Shown one piece after another: positions 31,308 through 41,649 of a DNA stretch of 48,824 bases; position 1 is the stretch's first letter, and every line of letters begins with the position of its first letter. Origin of the DNA: Neonectria sp. B-13 (Eukaryota > Ascomycota > Sordariomycetes > Hypocreales > Nectriaceae). The notes under the pieces are model-generated. The model ran no database searches. It saw only the letters and a program-made list of their open reading frames with translations, and was not told the DNA's origin. The stretch spans positions 1 to 48,824 of the forward strand of contig NOKP01000079.1 in assembly GCA_002682825.1 (NCBI GenBank), written 5' to 3'. The position numbers and the translations under genes were made by a program.

Positions 31308-32190
31308 GTTGGGCTTTGTCGTGCTAAGCCCTGTATGTTGTTTCAGGATGGAAGATGGGTTTGACTTACGGACTAGGAACACGGATGGTTAATCACCATA
31401 TTTATACTTAGTCGCGGAACCAAGATTGTAGCTCTGTTGTTGCCGCCAGACACAGAAGCATGTCAAGTTGACGATTATGCTAACCCTTGGGCCAAGTTGT
31501 TGGTACCCCACAATCTTACCTTGGGGGACAAGCACCCCACAATTTTACTCTGGGGAAGAAAAGAAATGGGAAAGTTTGTGCAACGGAGAAAGCTGGGGTA
31601 AGGGGTAACAAGGTCCAGGTCCCCAGTAGTCAGGCATCCTATCAGAATGCTTCGCTTATAGGCCATGTGTCAGTTTGAGTTTGTCATTTTATTTTTATGG
31701 GTTTTTATGGGTTTTTTTTGCCATTGGCTCTCTCTTTTCAGCTCCTCGCTTTTACACTTCAACCGACAATCCCATATCAGACATGGCACCATGTATGGAT
31801 GCAGTAGTAAACTGGTTTACGCCAACGCGGTCTTGGAGCTTGATTCTATGGAGACACTTTGGCCAGACTGATGGAACCATTCAGCTGTAGCTAGGTAACC
31901 GAGAGTCTGATGTGATGTGATGCAGGTCTAAGTCTACTGTCTGAAATTTGCCGGATGTGTATCAGCCAATGAGTGGAAATACAGTAGCGTACTTGTTACG
32001 CCCTTGCACAGGCCCAGTTACCTACCTACCTACCTACCTATCAGGTGAGCGGAGACGCATGCTTCGCATCGCCAACATATCTACGTGCCACCAGAGAAGG
32101 TTACGTGCGCACCGACCACACCATCTGTCAAACTTGTTTTTGATTATAACTAACTATATCTGTCTCAGAGCTCTAGAACTATGGACCGCA
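31308..32190. other. intergenic region (transporter start side to decarboxylase stop)
   Basis: Upstream of the transporter and downstream of the decarboxylase-like gene. Holds a CCTA microsatellite at 32021-32040, the inverted-looking CCCCACAAT repeats near 31506 and 31534, and no supportable gene. Confidence 0.5.
32021..32040 (+). repeat. CCTA microsatellite
   Basis: Five CCTA units. No neighbouring telomere-like repeat, so it is a simple microsatellite. Confidence 0.85.
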
Positions 32191-32896
32191 TTAGGCGCTC
32201 TTCTTGACAAGGGGGGAAACCTCGGCCAGTTCCCTCTTCTGCCCCCCCTTCTCAATCATGTCATTGATGGTCTTCTGAGCAACCTTCATGGCCTCGACTC
32301 CGGCTGGGACGCCACAGTAGATGGTTGCGTGGAGAACTGACTCACGGATCTCGACCTCAGTCAGTCCGTTGTTGATGGCACCGCGGACATGGACGCCAAA
32401 TCCAGGCCAGCTCTTGAGAGCAATCAACATGCCAAGGTCTTTGTCGGGAGTTGTAAGCGTGGGTGAAAAGGGGGAATATTCAGCTGTATGGAGAATAAAC
32501 TTACTGAGGAGACTTCTTTGCTTGCGATCAAGACCTGGTCGAGACCAAATATTACCCCAACACCATCTTAATCATCAACATTAGCCAGGACTGAACTACA
32601 TACGCTCGAACCACTCATCGATCACGAGGACTATCAAGGAGCGGAGAGCAGGAGTCACAAGGGTTCTGTGGATAGAACTGCTCAAGGCAAAACACTCGGC
32701 AAATCGGGTCAACCGGGCTAGCCATGACAGGATAGACTTACTCGGTTACGAGCTGTTGACCAGGGTAAGAGAACTCGCTACTGCCGTTCTTAAGAGCAGC
32801 ATCAACGTATGAATCTCCAACCACCTCGCGGCGGTTCTTGATACCGAGATCAAACATCTCAGTGTGAAGGTTGTCGAATTGCTTCTCGGTAGACAT
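32191..32896 (-). CDS. carboxymuconolactone decarboxylase-like protein
   Basis: Three exons (32896-32742, 32566-32505, 32438-32191) with introns of 175 and 66 bp give 154 residues. The acceptor at 32567 restores [20 protein letters not shown], the family signature, which other splice choices would lose. Then [20 protein letters not shown] and [13 protein letters not shown]: the conserved E...H..GA.nnG.t..Ei.e......yCG.P motif of the CMD fold. True CMD enzymes act in the beta-ketoadipate route; many fungal members have other, unknown substrates or redox roles through the Cys. Start is the first ATG of the exon. It appears intact. Neighbours (sugar transporter, MBL hydrolase, hydroxyacid dehydrogenases) suggest a catabolic cluster. 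Confidence 0.85.
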
Positions 32897-33457
32897 GATG
32901 GACGGATGTGGCTGATTGCGGTTTTGCTGCTTTTTTACCTAGTTGTTGCTGTCGTCGTCGTCTTAATGATGAGATGACAAGATGGACGAGAAGTGTTGAG
33001 CTTAGTTAAGGACTTAGTGGCGGATTAAAGCTTCAACCTTCCAGAGTTTTATGTTGACTGGGAAGATAATTCAACGGGTCCTGTTTCCGAAACCAATCTT
33101 TCCTTCTCCAACTCTTACTCGTGTCTTCCCCATGCCCCATTACTGATCGTCCCTGTCCCTGCCCCTCCCCAACCATTAGTGCGCGGCATGGCAAAGTCCT
33201 GATGGACCCTGGATGGAGAGGATATATCAATCCTACCTTGGCAACATATGTCGGTTTCCGAAGTTGGGAGGTTTAAGCGGAGAAGTAGTTGATAGTCATA
33301 GTCGCATAGATTTTGCGTAATTGCTGTCTATGCTTGCTGTTGGTCATGCCACTTGATTGATATTTTGAGCGAAACCCATTTCAAAGCCCTGCTGTCAAAA
33401 ACAATCTACATCACATACTAGACCATCTTCTCTAAGGCAATATCTGTTTCATTCCTC
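32897..33457. other. divergent promoter region between CMD-like and MBL genes
   Basis: About 560 bp between two starts that point away from each other, so it should hold both promoters. It contains CT-rich stretches and no gene. Confidence 0.5.
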
Positions 33458-34441
33458 ATGATGGTCAAGAACTTCGTCTCGGTACACGCCCTTTCTGGAG
33501 GCCACCTAACGCTTCCAGAGAGATTCTTCGTTACCCCTCTGGACGACTCCTCGGCGCGCAAGACGGTGCCATCTTTGTCGTTTCTCATACAGCACAAGGC
33601 TCCAGAGAGCAACAAAATCACGAGAATCGTCTTCGACCTTGGCATACGCAGAGTTTTGGAAGATTATGCCGAGCCAATCTACAAACATGCCCAGACACGA
33701 CAGCCAATCTCTGGAGAACCAGGGACCGTAAAGTCACTCGAGGGTGGCGGCCTGACCCCAGATGATATCGACATGGTCATGTTCAGCCATTTGCACTGGG
33801 ATCATATCGGAACCCCTTCTGATTATCCCAACTCGACCTACGTTGTTGGCCCAGGGGCAAAGTGCCTCCTTGACGGTAGCCGATCCTCTGCCATCGGTAG
33901 TCACAATCATTTCGAGACGGGAATCCTCGATCTCGGTCGAACAATCGAACTAACACCTAGTGATCTCCCGGCCACACCACCGCCTTTTGAGAAGCAAGTT
34001 ATGCTGTCTACGCGAGCCCAGCAGCTAGTCAGCCAGCTCTCCCAGCCTTGGCACCGTATGGGCTACTTTGAGTCCGTCATTGATATCTTCAACGATGGGA
34101 GTGTCTACGTCGTTTCCGCTCCCGGCCACATCAATGGGTATATCAATCTGCTCTGCCGCCTTGAAGACGGAAGACATATTTACCTTGCCGGTGATGCGTG
34201 CCATGACCAGAGGTTGCTGACTAGGGAGAAAGACATCGCCACCTAGAGTGATGACGCATTCCCCCACGTCGTCTGCTGTATTCACCAGGACAAAGCTGAG
34301 GCTGAGAAGACTCTCCGAGCTATCAGAAACACCATGAGAAATCCTGGTGAGCTAGGAAACCTAGAGGTCATTTTCGCTCATGATTGGGCTTGGGAGGAGC
34401 GAGCCAAGACAAATAATTGGTTCTTCCCAGGATCTCTGTAA
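33458..34441 (+). pseudogene. metallo-beta-lactamase-fold hydrolase (lactonase/lactamase-like), one nonsense codon
   Basis: Starts MMVKNFVSVHALSGGHLTLP. Zinc-binding motif HLHWDH at residues 111-116, then SAPGHINGY and LAGDACHD, as in lactonase-type MBL proteins. The frame stops at TAG 34244-34246 after KDIAT, but the same frame runs on as SDDAFPHVVCCIHQDKAEAE to FFPGSL and TAA at 34439-34441, 327 residue positions in all. Relatives have Trp here (ATWSDD, from memory), so TGG to TAG is likely, a G to A change as RIP would give. The lost part holds the last metal ligand (AHDW). No intron. Expected reaction would be opening of a lactone or lactam ring. Confidence 0.75.
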
Positions 34442-34723
34442 TTTTGCAGTAGATGGATAGATATTGTCAAGTCAGAAACAATCAAGGCTGTCATGTCAAG
34501 GCGCAGTTACTAAATATACATTAAAACATTTGAGAGAAAGAAACAGAGACAAGAGGAAACTCGCTTATGCTCCAGATTTGAGAGATTTTCCATACTACAG
34601 AAACAAGTGCATTTGAATTGCTTCGTCGCTCAACCCATGGCTTTTACAGACACCATGAATCGGGAAAGCCGAAACATCAACGTATTCTAAAAGCCAAGCC
34701 CATTATATCCTATTTTGACTGAA

Positions 34724-35485
34724 CTACATTCTTGGAAGATCCTTGCCCTCTTCCTCGGAAAACAGGCGGTAAATGCTCCTGAAATCCTGCCCGGAGCATT
34801 TCTCGTTCTTGACGGCGGTTCCATACAGCTTCCGCACTACGGGTTCTAGCACGCTTTTGGCGCCCAGTTGCCGAGCAAGCTCCATCGACATCTCGAGCAC
34901 ACCATTGCAGAGCTCGGTGGAGAAGCCTCCCTTGAAGTCTGTGGCTGACGAGGCCGTGGGCGACACGCCCTTGACAGGGTTCTGCTCCCGGCTGTTGCGT
35001 GACATGCCGGTAGAGCTGTTGATGACGCCAGCGAGCTTGACTGGGTCTAATCCATACAGTCGGCCCATGTTCATTCCTTCGCAGACCCCAATCATGTTGA
35101 CGGCCGAGAGATAGTTGTTGATGAGCTTAGTTGCCAGGCCTGCCCCTGCCTTACCACAATGGAAGATATTGTCAGGCTTTCCCATCAAGGCTAGTATGGG
35201 CTTAATTGTCTCAAATGCATCGTCTTCACCTCCTACCATGAAGGTCAAGGTTCCTGCGTTGGCACCGCCTTGGCCGCCCGACACGGGAGCATCAGCAAAA
35301 ACACCAAGGCCGCTCTGCTGAACAGCCTTGCCAATCTCCTGCGATGTCTTGACATCGATGGTAGAGCAGTCAATAAAAACCTTGCCCTCGCCATCCTCAG
35401 GGGACAGGGAGAGAAGGCCAGTTTGGGAATCTGTGAAGACCTGGCGCACATGCTCTCCACGTGGCAGCATGGTGATGATGACGTC
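34724..35485 (-). pseudogene. 3-hydroxyisobutyrate dehydrogenase-like gene, first exon missing
   Basis: Minus strand. From an AG acceptor at 35487-35486 the exon reads DVIITMLPRGEHVRQVF, then DAPVSGGQGGANAGTLTFMV, GKAGAGLATKLINNYL with the catalytic Lys, and ends DLPRM at 34724. These are the substrate-binding and C-terminal domain motifs of beta-hydroxyacid dehydrogenases. The NAD-binding first exon (GxGxMGxxMAxN) is absent: upstream is about 70 bp of intron-like sequence, then the hAT insertion, then a paralogue. It is read here as the 3' partner of a truncated tandem pair. A full gene would oxidise a 3-hydroxyacid with NAD(P). Confidence 0.8.
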
Positions 35486-35564
35486 CTAATTCAGTAAGCA
35501 TTGAGTACAAACTTCGGCTATCACGGGATATCCACCCTGGTGTCAGGCGTCTGGACCAGCGCTG

Positions 35565-38500
35565 ACCTCAATTCAAGTATCAAGTCAAGTATTTCAAGTA
35601 AGTCAAGTAAGTCGATGACCCAGTTTATTTCAAGTAAGCAAGTTCATAATGCTTCAAACTTGATTTACTTGAAATACTAGATTTTATGGATTTTCCTATG
35701 CGACAGCCCTGTGAGTGTCGAGGCTGTTCAGAGCCCCAGGCATAGGGTAATCAATTGAGTGTGGTACCCCAGTTGATTACACCAATGGAACCCAGGAACG
35801 CGGCAGGGGTGGCGCGACTACGTGTTTTGAGTTCGCTCGCGTGGTGGAAACACCTGGTTCAGAATTAACGTCGCTCCCTGATGAGAAGCATCTGTATTCC
35901 GCGATTCGCCTGTAACCCGCTATGGCAGCACAACAACAGTCGTTAGAATCGCTTCTGGGAGTTAGTGGTCAGCGCAAATCACTCAAGCAGCAGCTTGACG
36001 CTGCGTCCATCAAGACTGAAGCTGGAAGAACGACCCTCGCCGACCTCCCAACTGTCCAGATCGGCTGCAAGAAATATATACCAGAAGAATACATTGCCAA
36101 TAAGAATCGCAAAGGTCGAAGGAGCTGGATCCAAGCCCATGGCTTCTTTCTCACAGAAGTCAGTCCTGATTTACGGACGTTGCAGACCTACTGGGTATGC
36201 TCGAAATGTGATGAACGAGGCAAGAGCTCATTGTTCGTCGCCACAAATACAACATCGCCAATTGAGCACCTCCGAAGGTAAATGATATCTGTACGAGCCT
36301 GATCTTTATTACTTTTCCATTGTCTTACGGGATGTAGGTCTCATATGATCACTGAGGCGGATGACAATGCGGATGAAGATTCGTATTCGCCTCGCGCTGA
36401 CATTCACCCACCTTCGAAGCGGCGTTGCTTGGAGTCTCCTACTGCAAGATCGAATGTCAATAAAGCGAAGGAGTTGACGGTCGGCTGGATCGTTACTGCC
36501 AATCTTCCATTCACGACGCCATCGAATCCGTACTTGCGCCGAATGCTCGATTTACACGATGCATTATTAGCAAAAGAGGTACCGTGGAGTCGGCAGTCAG
36601 TGCGTGATACTATGCGGAAATTATTCGAGGTAAAGAAGGGAGTAATATCAAGTCAATTGCAGAAGGCGGTCACAAGGATTAGCTTTAGCTTTGACCTATG
36701 GACTTCTCCCAACCGGTTTGCTTTCCTTGGCCTCCACGCCCACTATCTCGACGCCTCCTATCAAGTCCAATCGCGACTCCTTGCTCTGCGCCGTGTATGG
36801 AGATCTCATTCCGGAGACAACCAAGCAGCGACAATATATGATATCTTGGGCGAGTATGGGATACGAGATAGGATTGGCGCGGGTGTCTGCGATAACGCCT
36901 CGTCCAATGATACATGCTTGGCGAGCCTCTATCGTCAACTTTATCCTGCAATGGCGGAAGAAGATATTAGAAATCATCGAACAAGATGCTTTGGGCACAT
37001 TCTTAACCTTGCAGCTCGAGCCTTTCTCTGGGGAGAAGATCCTGACTCGTTTGAGCGAGAAGCCTTCACCGAGGCGGCTTTCCAAGTTGAAGAGCGTGAG
37101 CTTCGGCTCTGGCGGAAACGGGGAGCGGTGGGCAAGCTGTATAACATCGTCCGGTTCGTCAGGGCTTCCCCGCAACGGAGAGAGTTGATGAAATCTCTGG
37201 CTTGTGACCAGGACGACGAACACGGCTATCAACTCTTTGAAGAGGAGCGAGCTGCCATCGACCTCGAGCTGATGCAAAATAATGAAACCAGATGGAATTC
37301 AACCTTTCTGATGATCCAGCGTGCCATTCGAAAGCGAGAGCACATTGACCATTTCATTGCATATCTCGAAACGAAGACGTCAGAGCCCCGACAGCGGGTG
37401 CCTGTCCAAGATCAGCTTTCACCACAGGACTGGCTTCTGTTGGCGGAGATACAGAGTCTACTCAAACCGCTTCACGAGATCACCATGAGGTGCCAGGGTT
37501 GGGCCAAAGAAGGACGCCACGGCGCCTTGTGGGAAGTGATGATTGGAATGGAGTACTTGCTCAATTTCTTCGAGGAACAAAACCTGATATTCTCGTCACC
37601 TGATAGTTGCATCAGTGAGCTGAGAAATTTCAGGGTCTCGGCAACCAAAAGTACGACTCCCTAATTCGTCTTCGTTCTCTTCAAGCTTCTTTGACTAACG
37701 GTTTCTCAGGATCTAGCACTCAACGAATTGAGCAGGGCCGCGGACGAGAGAAACACTTGCCACAGCACGCTCGAGAGGAATATACTGATGTAGTTTTGCA
37801 AGATGAAAATCTTGATGATGATCACCGACGATGCGTTCAGATCTCTATTAAGAACTGTTGGTCAAAGCTCGATGAGTATTACAGCCTACTAGGCCAATCG
37901 CCACTCTATCCGGCTGCCGTTATTCTTCACCCACGCTGGAACGTGTCTTGGCTTGAGGCGAACTGGACCAGCGACGAGCAACTAGTGTGGCTACGAGGCG
38001 TTAAAAACAGTGTCCGGGAATTCTTTGAACAGCACTATCCACGTGAGGAGCAGCCCGAGACATCGAGGACGGTGACAGGAAAAGCGATGCGGCAAGACGA
38101 GCCCAGTCAATTTGACCAGTGGATGCAGAGCTGCGATCGGTGCATGATGGAGGAAGAAGACGAGCTTGGCGTTTACATGAGGCAAGGGCCAGTGCGGCGG
38201 CGAGAGAACTTGAACCCCGTCCTGTGGTGGAAGGATCATCAAGAAGAATACCCACGTCTGAGCAAGTTTGCCCTCGACATCCTGGCAATTCCTGCCATGT
38301 CTGTTGACCCTGAGCGGACGTTCAGTGTCACCAAGTTAACGGTAAGCTCGCAAAGGCACAGCATAAGCCCCGAGATAATAGAGGAGATGCAGTGTCTACG
38401 AAACTGGCTACGCCATCAAGCGATCACTGTGGGCGAGGTGGTTAGCTTTGGTGGGGGCTTGGTGGGTTGGGAGGGAGGGGAGGCGTAAGAGGACTAATAG

Positions 38501-38631
38501 CTTCATTGGAGCCTCAGGTCAGCACTTTCATTTCAAGTATATCAATTCAATTCAAGTTAAGTAAGTCCATGGTCGATTTTATTTCAAGTAATCAAGTTGG
38601 ACCCCCAAACTTGACTTACTTGAATTGAAGT
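35565..38631 (+). mobile_element. complete hAT transposon with 8-bp target duplication
   Basis: 3067 bp. Flanked by CAGCGCTG at 35557-35564 and 38632-38639, the 8-bp duplication typical of hAT. Ends ACCTCAATTCAAGTA (left) and, inverted, ACTTCAATTCAAGTA (right). The terminal 100 bp on each side are built of AAGTAAGTC, TTCAAGTAA and the inverse TTACTTGAA, so each end can fold on itself. It contains one transposase gene with no frame break. Intact ends, duplication and gene suggest a recent and possibly still mobile copy. Confidence 0.9.
35922..38488 (+). CDS. hAT transposase, intact
   Basis: Three exons (35922-36277, 36338-37650, 37710-38488), introns of 60 and 59 bp, 815 residues in frame throughout. 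Order of parts: BED-type finger with CSKCDERG and, across intron 1, HLRRSHMI; SFSFDLWTSPNRFAFLGLHA with the first core acidic residue; VCDNASSNDTC with the second; RCFGHILNLAARAFLW; ELRLWRKRGAVGKLYNIVRF; NETRWNSTF with the third-region Trp; and the dimerisation domain WWKDHQEEYPRLSKFALDIL with PERTFS. This is the full fungal hAT plan and length. The BED finger should bind the subterminal repeats. Intron 2 (37651-37709) is needed, since reading through reaches a stop at 37664. Confidence 0.9.
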
Positions 38632-39214
38632 CAGCGCTGGAGCACAGTCGAGAACCCTCCCTCAAAGTCCTTTGCCGAAGAAGCCACAGAGGAAACACCC
38701 TTGACTGGGTTTTGCTCGCGGCTATTCCGCGACATGCCGGTGGAGCTATTGATAGCACTAGCAAGTAGTACAGGATCCAGGCCGTAGAGTCGACCCATGT
38801 TCATGCCTTCACAGACTCCAATCATGTTGACGGCTGAGAGGTAATTGTTGATGAGCTTGGTAACCAACCCGGCACCAGCTTTCCCGCAGTGGAAGAGATT
38901 CTCCGGGTTGCCCATGAGCTCGAGAGTGGGCTTGGCTGTCTCAAAAGCCTCTGGGCTGCCTCCCACCATGAAGGTCAGTGTGCCTGCATTGGCGCTACCT
39001 TGACCTCCAGAGACAGGGGCATCTGCGAACGATCCCAAGTCGGAAGCTTCCACGGCGGCAGCCACTTCTTGCGAGGTCTTGACGTCGATAGTTGAGCAGT
39101 CGATAAAAACCTTACTTCCCGGCTTCACCGAGCCAGCCACTGAGAGGAGGCCAGTCTGCGGGTTTGTGAAAACTTCACGAACGTGCTCGCCACGGGGCAA
39201 CATGGTGATTATTA

Positions 39215-39627
39215 TGTCACATCCAGTATAGACCCTCATTGCACTACGCATTAGCGGAGTGTTCATTCCACTTTTGCCGTAGCCGGCAATGTGACAGTTA
39301 TGAGCCCGGGAGGACAATGTCCTGCAACTTCCACTGAAAATTGCTATTGCAGCTGGAATAGGCTGCCCCTACAACAACCAGAGAGGTCATGAGTTCGAAT
39401 CCCACCAAAATCGGGTCCACAATCAGCCACACGACATCAGTACGCTAGCACAAACAGAGCTACAAAGCCTCAGCAGAAACGAGCGCTATACAGCAGAGTT
39501 ACGGCAGCTACAGATCACCTCTAACCTCGCTAATCTGGGGGGGTATGTCACATCCAGTATAGACCCTCATTGCACTACGCATTAGCGGAGTGTTCATTCC
39601 ACTTTTGCCGTAGCCGGCAATGTGACA
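39215..39627. mobile_element. complete terminal-repeat mini LTR element (TRIM)
   Basis: 413 bp: two LTRs of 82 bp, identical as far as I can see (39215-39296 and 39546-39627), around a 249-bp non-coding core. LTR ends are TGTCACATCC and CAATGTGACA. It is flanked by the 5-bp duplication TATTA (39210-39214 and 39628-39632). No gag, pol or integrase is encoded, so it must be mobilised by another retroelement. A solo LTR of the same family lies at 4297-4377. Identical LTRs imply recent insertion. No clear primer-binding site was recognised next to either LTR, and strand is undecided because the ends are near-palindromic. Confidence 0.92.
39385..39406 (+). other. tRNA T-arm-like motif inside the mini LTR element
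   Basis: GTCATGAGTTCGAATCCCAC resembles a tRNA variable loop, T arm and Pol III B box (GTTCGAATC). The T-stem halves ATGAG and CCCAC do not pair fully, and no convincing A box is seen upstream, so this is not a working tRNA gene. It suggests the core derives from a tRNA or tRNA-derived SINE. Confidence 0.5.
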
Positions 39628-39916
39628 TATTATGTCCTGTTTGAGTTTAGAGCTATGATCAGAAGGCTAGAGGGGTCGTTCTACTTACACTCTTCTCAGC
39701 TATCTCGCGTGGACTATCCACAACTTGAATCTTGCCCGCCGTTGACGCCACAAACTCGTCTCGTCGGGGCTTGTTGACTTCGCAGACATACAACACTGAA
39801 TCGGCTGGGATCTTAGCCCTCAGGTTTTTTGCCATGCCCCATCCCATGATACCAAGCCCAATGAAGCCAAAAGACTTGGCCGAGATGCCATTGGATGAAC
39901 CGTTTGTAGTTGCCAT

Positions 39917-40864
39917 ATTGAGTAAGGTATGTCGCCAATGACGCTTGCAGCTTGTGATAACTCTGGTCTGCCAGAACCGGTGAATGTCTTATATAAATGA
40001 TGATTTTATCTTGACCAAAGGGCTCCAATGCGGAGTATCCCCATCACATGGTGATCGCTGTGGAGATATCTAATGATGGGGGATTTTGGGGTAAAAACTC
40101 CAGCTCCGTAGGAAACCTAAAGGGGCTTAGGGTAATTCAACTTATTTCTCTTGATAATCTTTTCAATCGTTAACCGTCATTGGGATGACATGCATAATTA
40201 TTTCTACAGATAAGTTTCTGTTTGGAATGTAAAAGCTTGTTCGGCTCTCGAGCTTTCTACAGATATTGCTAAAGGGCTCAAGAGTGGGATTGCTTGACAT
40301 GGAAGCATCCCGTCATGTGACAAGGGACACGTCTTTATTTCGAATTTTCTCTCCAAACAGGGGTACTGGGGGAAAGTCTTGAGTGACATGTGATTTTCAA
40401 CGAGCTTAAATGCGCACTCGGAGCTGTTACTCGCGATAAGTCCATTAAGATACACAGGGGATGTATAATAGTAACTCATTTGGTAGCCCATATAATGTCC
40501 GGCGTGTAAATACTTTCCCGTACAAAATGAGTACCCACGCCGTCCGAAGCCTCAGAGTTTTCCATATTTTGTGTTTTCTTTCGCCTGGAACTGACTATCC
40601 CTCTCATCCCTTTTGGCCCCTTTGGTGTGCCGCCCACGACCAAATCTCAGCTGCAACTGTTCCGGACGGTTTGCTGAACCTGTAGAACCAGCCGCAGTCG
40701 TATCCTGACCATCAAAAGCCTCGATCCAACCAACTTGTTTAGTAGTTCAGTTTCACCAAGGCACAAAGCATGTGATCTGGGTAGTTTTGCTGGGCTTTGC
40801 GAAGGAAGTACGCGTCTAGCTGGCTCCAGTCGAATCATACCATTGCCAATGGCCTCATTTGTCG
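39917..40864. other. intergenic region upstream of the dehydrogenase gene
   Basis: Should include the promoter of the broken dehydrogenase. No gene is recognisable; open frames on both strands have no domain. Confidence 0.45.
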
Positions 40865-41250
40865 TCATTCTTTGCCATCGTCCCTTGACGAGGTATTTGA
40901 GGATAATGTTCCTACCACTTCCAATAGCCACTGCATCCAAGCAACAAGATGTTCAGGGAGCAAAGCATGCACCGCTAAAACTAGTTGCCTTGTCCAGCCC
41001 ACGAAAAGCCACTCATCTCCATAATTTCTGAGCAAGGCAGCCCAACGTGCCAGCATAAGCAGGTTATCAGGATCTCGGCTTTGCAAGTTGACGCGTGTCG
41101 AGTACGCACAAGCCTGTTCTAGACGACATCCCCACGACTGCCGAAAGCCTCTCCTCTTGTTTCCTGATGTCCTTCTTTCCTCATTATACAATAAAGTATC
41201 ATCAGCCTCAAATGTGGAACCATTCAGGGCCAGCTCCTGAAAGGGGTAGC
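40865..41250 (-). pseudogene. C-terminal relic of a zinc-cluster (Upc2-like) transcription factor
   Basis: Minus strand reads FQELALNGSTFEADDTLL, then DPDNLLMLARWAALLRNYGD, EWLFVGWTRQLVLAVHALLP and EHLVAWMQWLLEVVG. This follows the pattern at the end of many fungal Zn2Cys6 regulators (LA.yAvLLh.....W...GWa..ll..v...L.......W..Wp..eiG). An in-frame stop (TGA) lies just upstream near 41254 and no DNA-binding domain is found, so only the tail remains. It could be the former regulator of the surrounding catabolic genes, but that is inference. Confidence 0.5.
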
Positions 41251-41649
41251 TTCAAGGCTCAGAAGCATGATGTATGACAGTACAAGCGGACGGCGGGTGG
41301 CAGAGACTCAGAGTGCTCAGGCGAGGTCTGTTTGATATATGTTCAACGTCCATCCCTTTTGGGCCCTCATATGACACTTCACATGTTAAAGACCTTTGTT
41401 GGAAGCTCGCACTTTCTCGTCTCTGGAAGCTGGTGATTCAAGGCTACAGCGTTATAGGGGCTTGTACTTGCCCAAAACAAGTTCGGCACGAATCTAAATC
41501 TCAGTAAGGCATAAATCTCTATGACTGTTCATAAGTTTGTGTTGGCAGAAGTTGTGCTAGGTGACATGTGTATACGAGCCACACAAATCGAATGGATCAT
41601 GGCTGTTGCTCTTTACATGTTCATTTTCTTCGCTCAGTATGTCCAGTAG
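41251..41649. other. spacer without recognisable gene
   Basis: Lies between the regulator relic and the dead carboxylesterase. No domain or repeat noticed. Confidence 0.4.

Larger units (their letters stand above)
38632..39916 (-). pseudogene. 3-hydroxyisobutyrate dehydrogenase-like gene, cut by hAT and by mini LTR element
   Basis: Minus strand. Exon 1 (39916-39689) starts MATTNGSSNGISAKSFGFIG and holds the NAD motif GLGIMGWGMAKNL. Intron 39688-39637 (52 bp, GTAAGT...ACAG). Exon 2 begins GACATAATA at 39636 and is split after nine bases by the 413-bp element at 39215-39627, then continues ITMLPRGEHVREVF, DAPVSGGQGSANAGTLTFMV, GKAGAGLVTKLINNYL. It ends abruptly after GGFSTVLQR at the hAT duplication, where the paralogue next door continues FSTELCNGVLEMS. 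So the last about 75 residues are lost. Both the 5' and 3' damage make it non-functional, although the mini element happens to leave an open frame into exon 2. Confidence 0.85.

Noticed and set aside
32021..32040. Telomere-like repeat
   Set aside because: The unit is CCTA, not CCCTAA, only five copies, and internal.
39250..39317. Start of the dehydrogenase gene within the mini LTR element
   Set aside because: The open frame there is LTR and core sequence; the real first exon with the NAD-binding motif is at 39916-39689, joined by a normal 52-bp intron.
39385..39406. A tRNA gene inside the mini LTR element
   Set aside because: Only a T-arm/B-box-like motif is visible; the T stem mispairs and no A box, anticodon arm or acceptor stem can be drawn.
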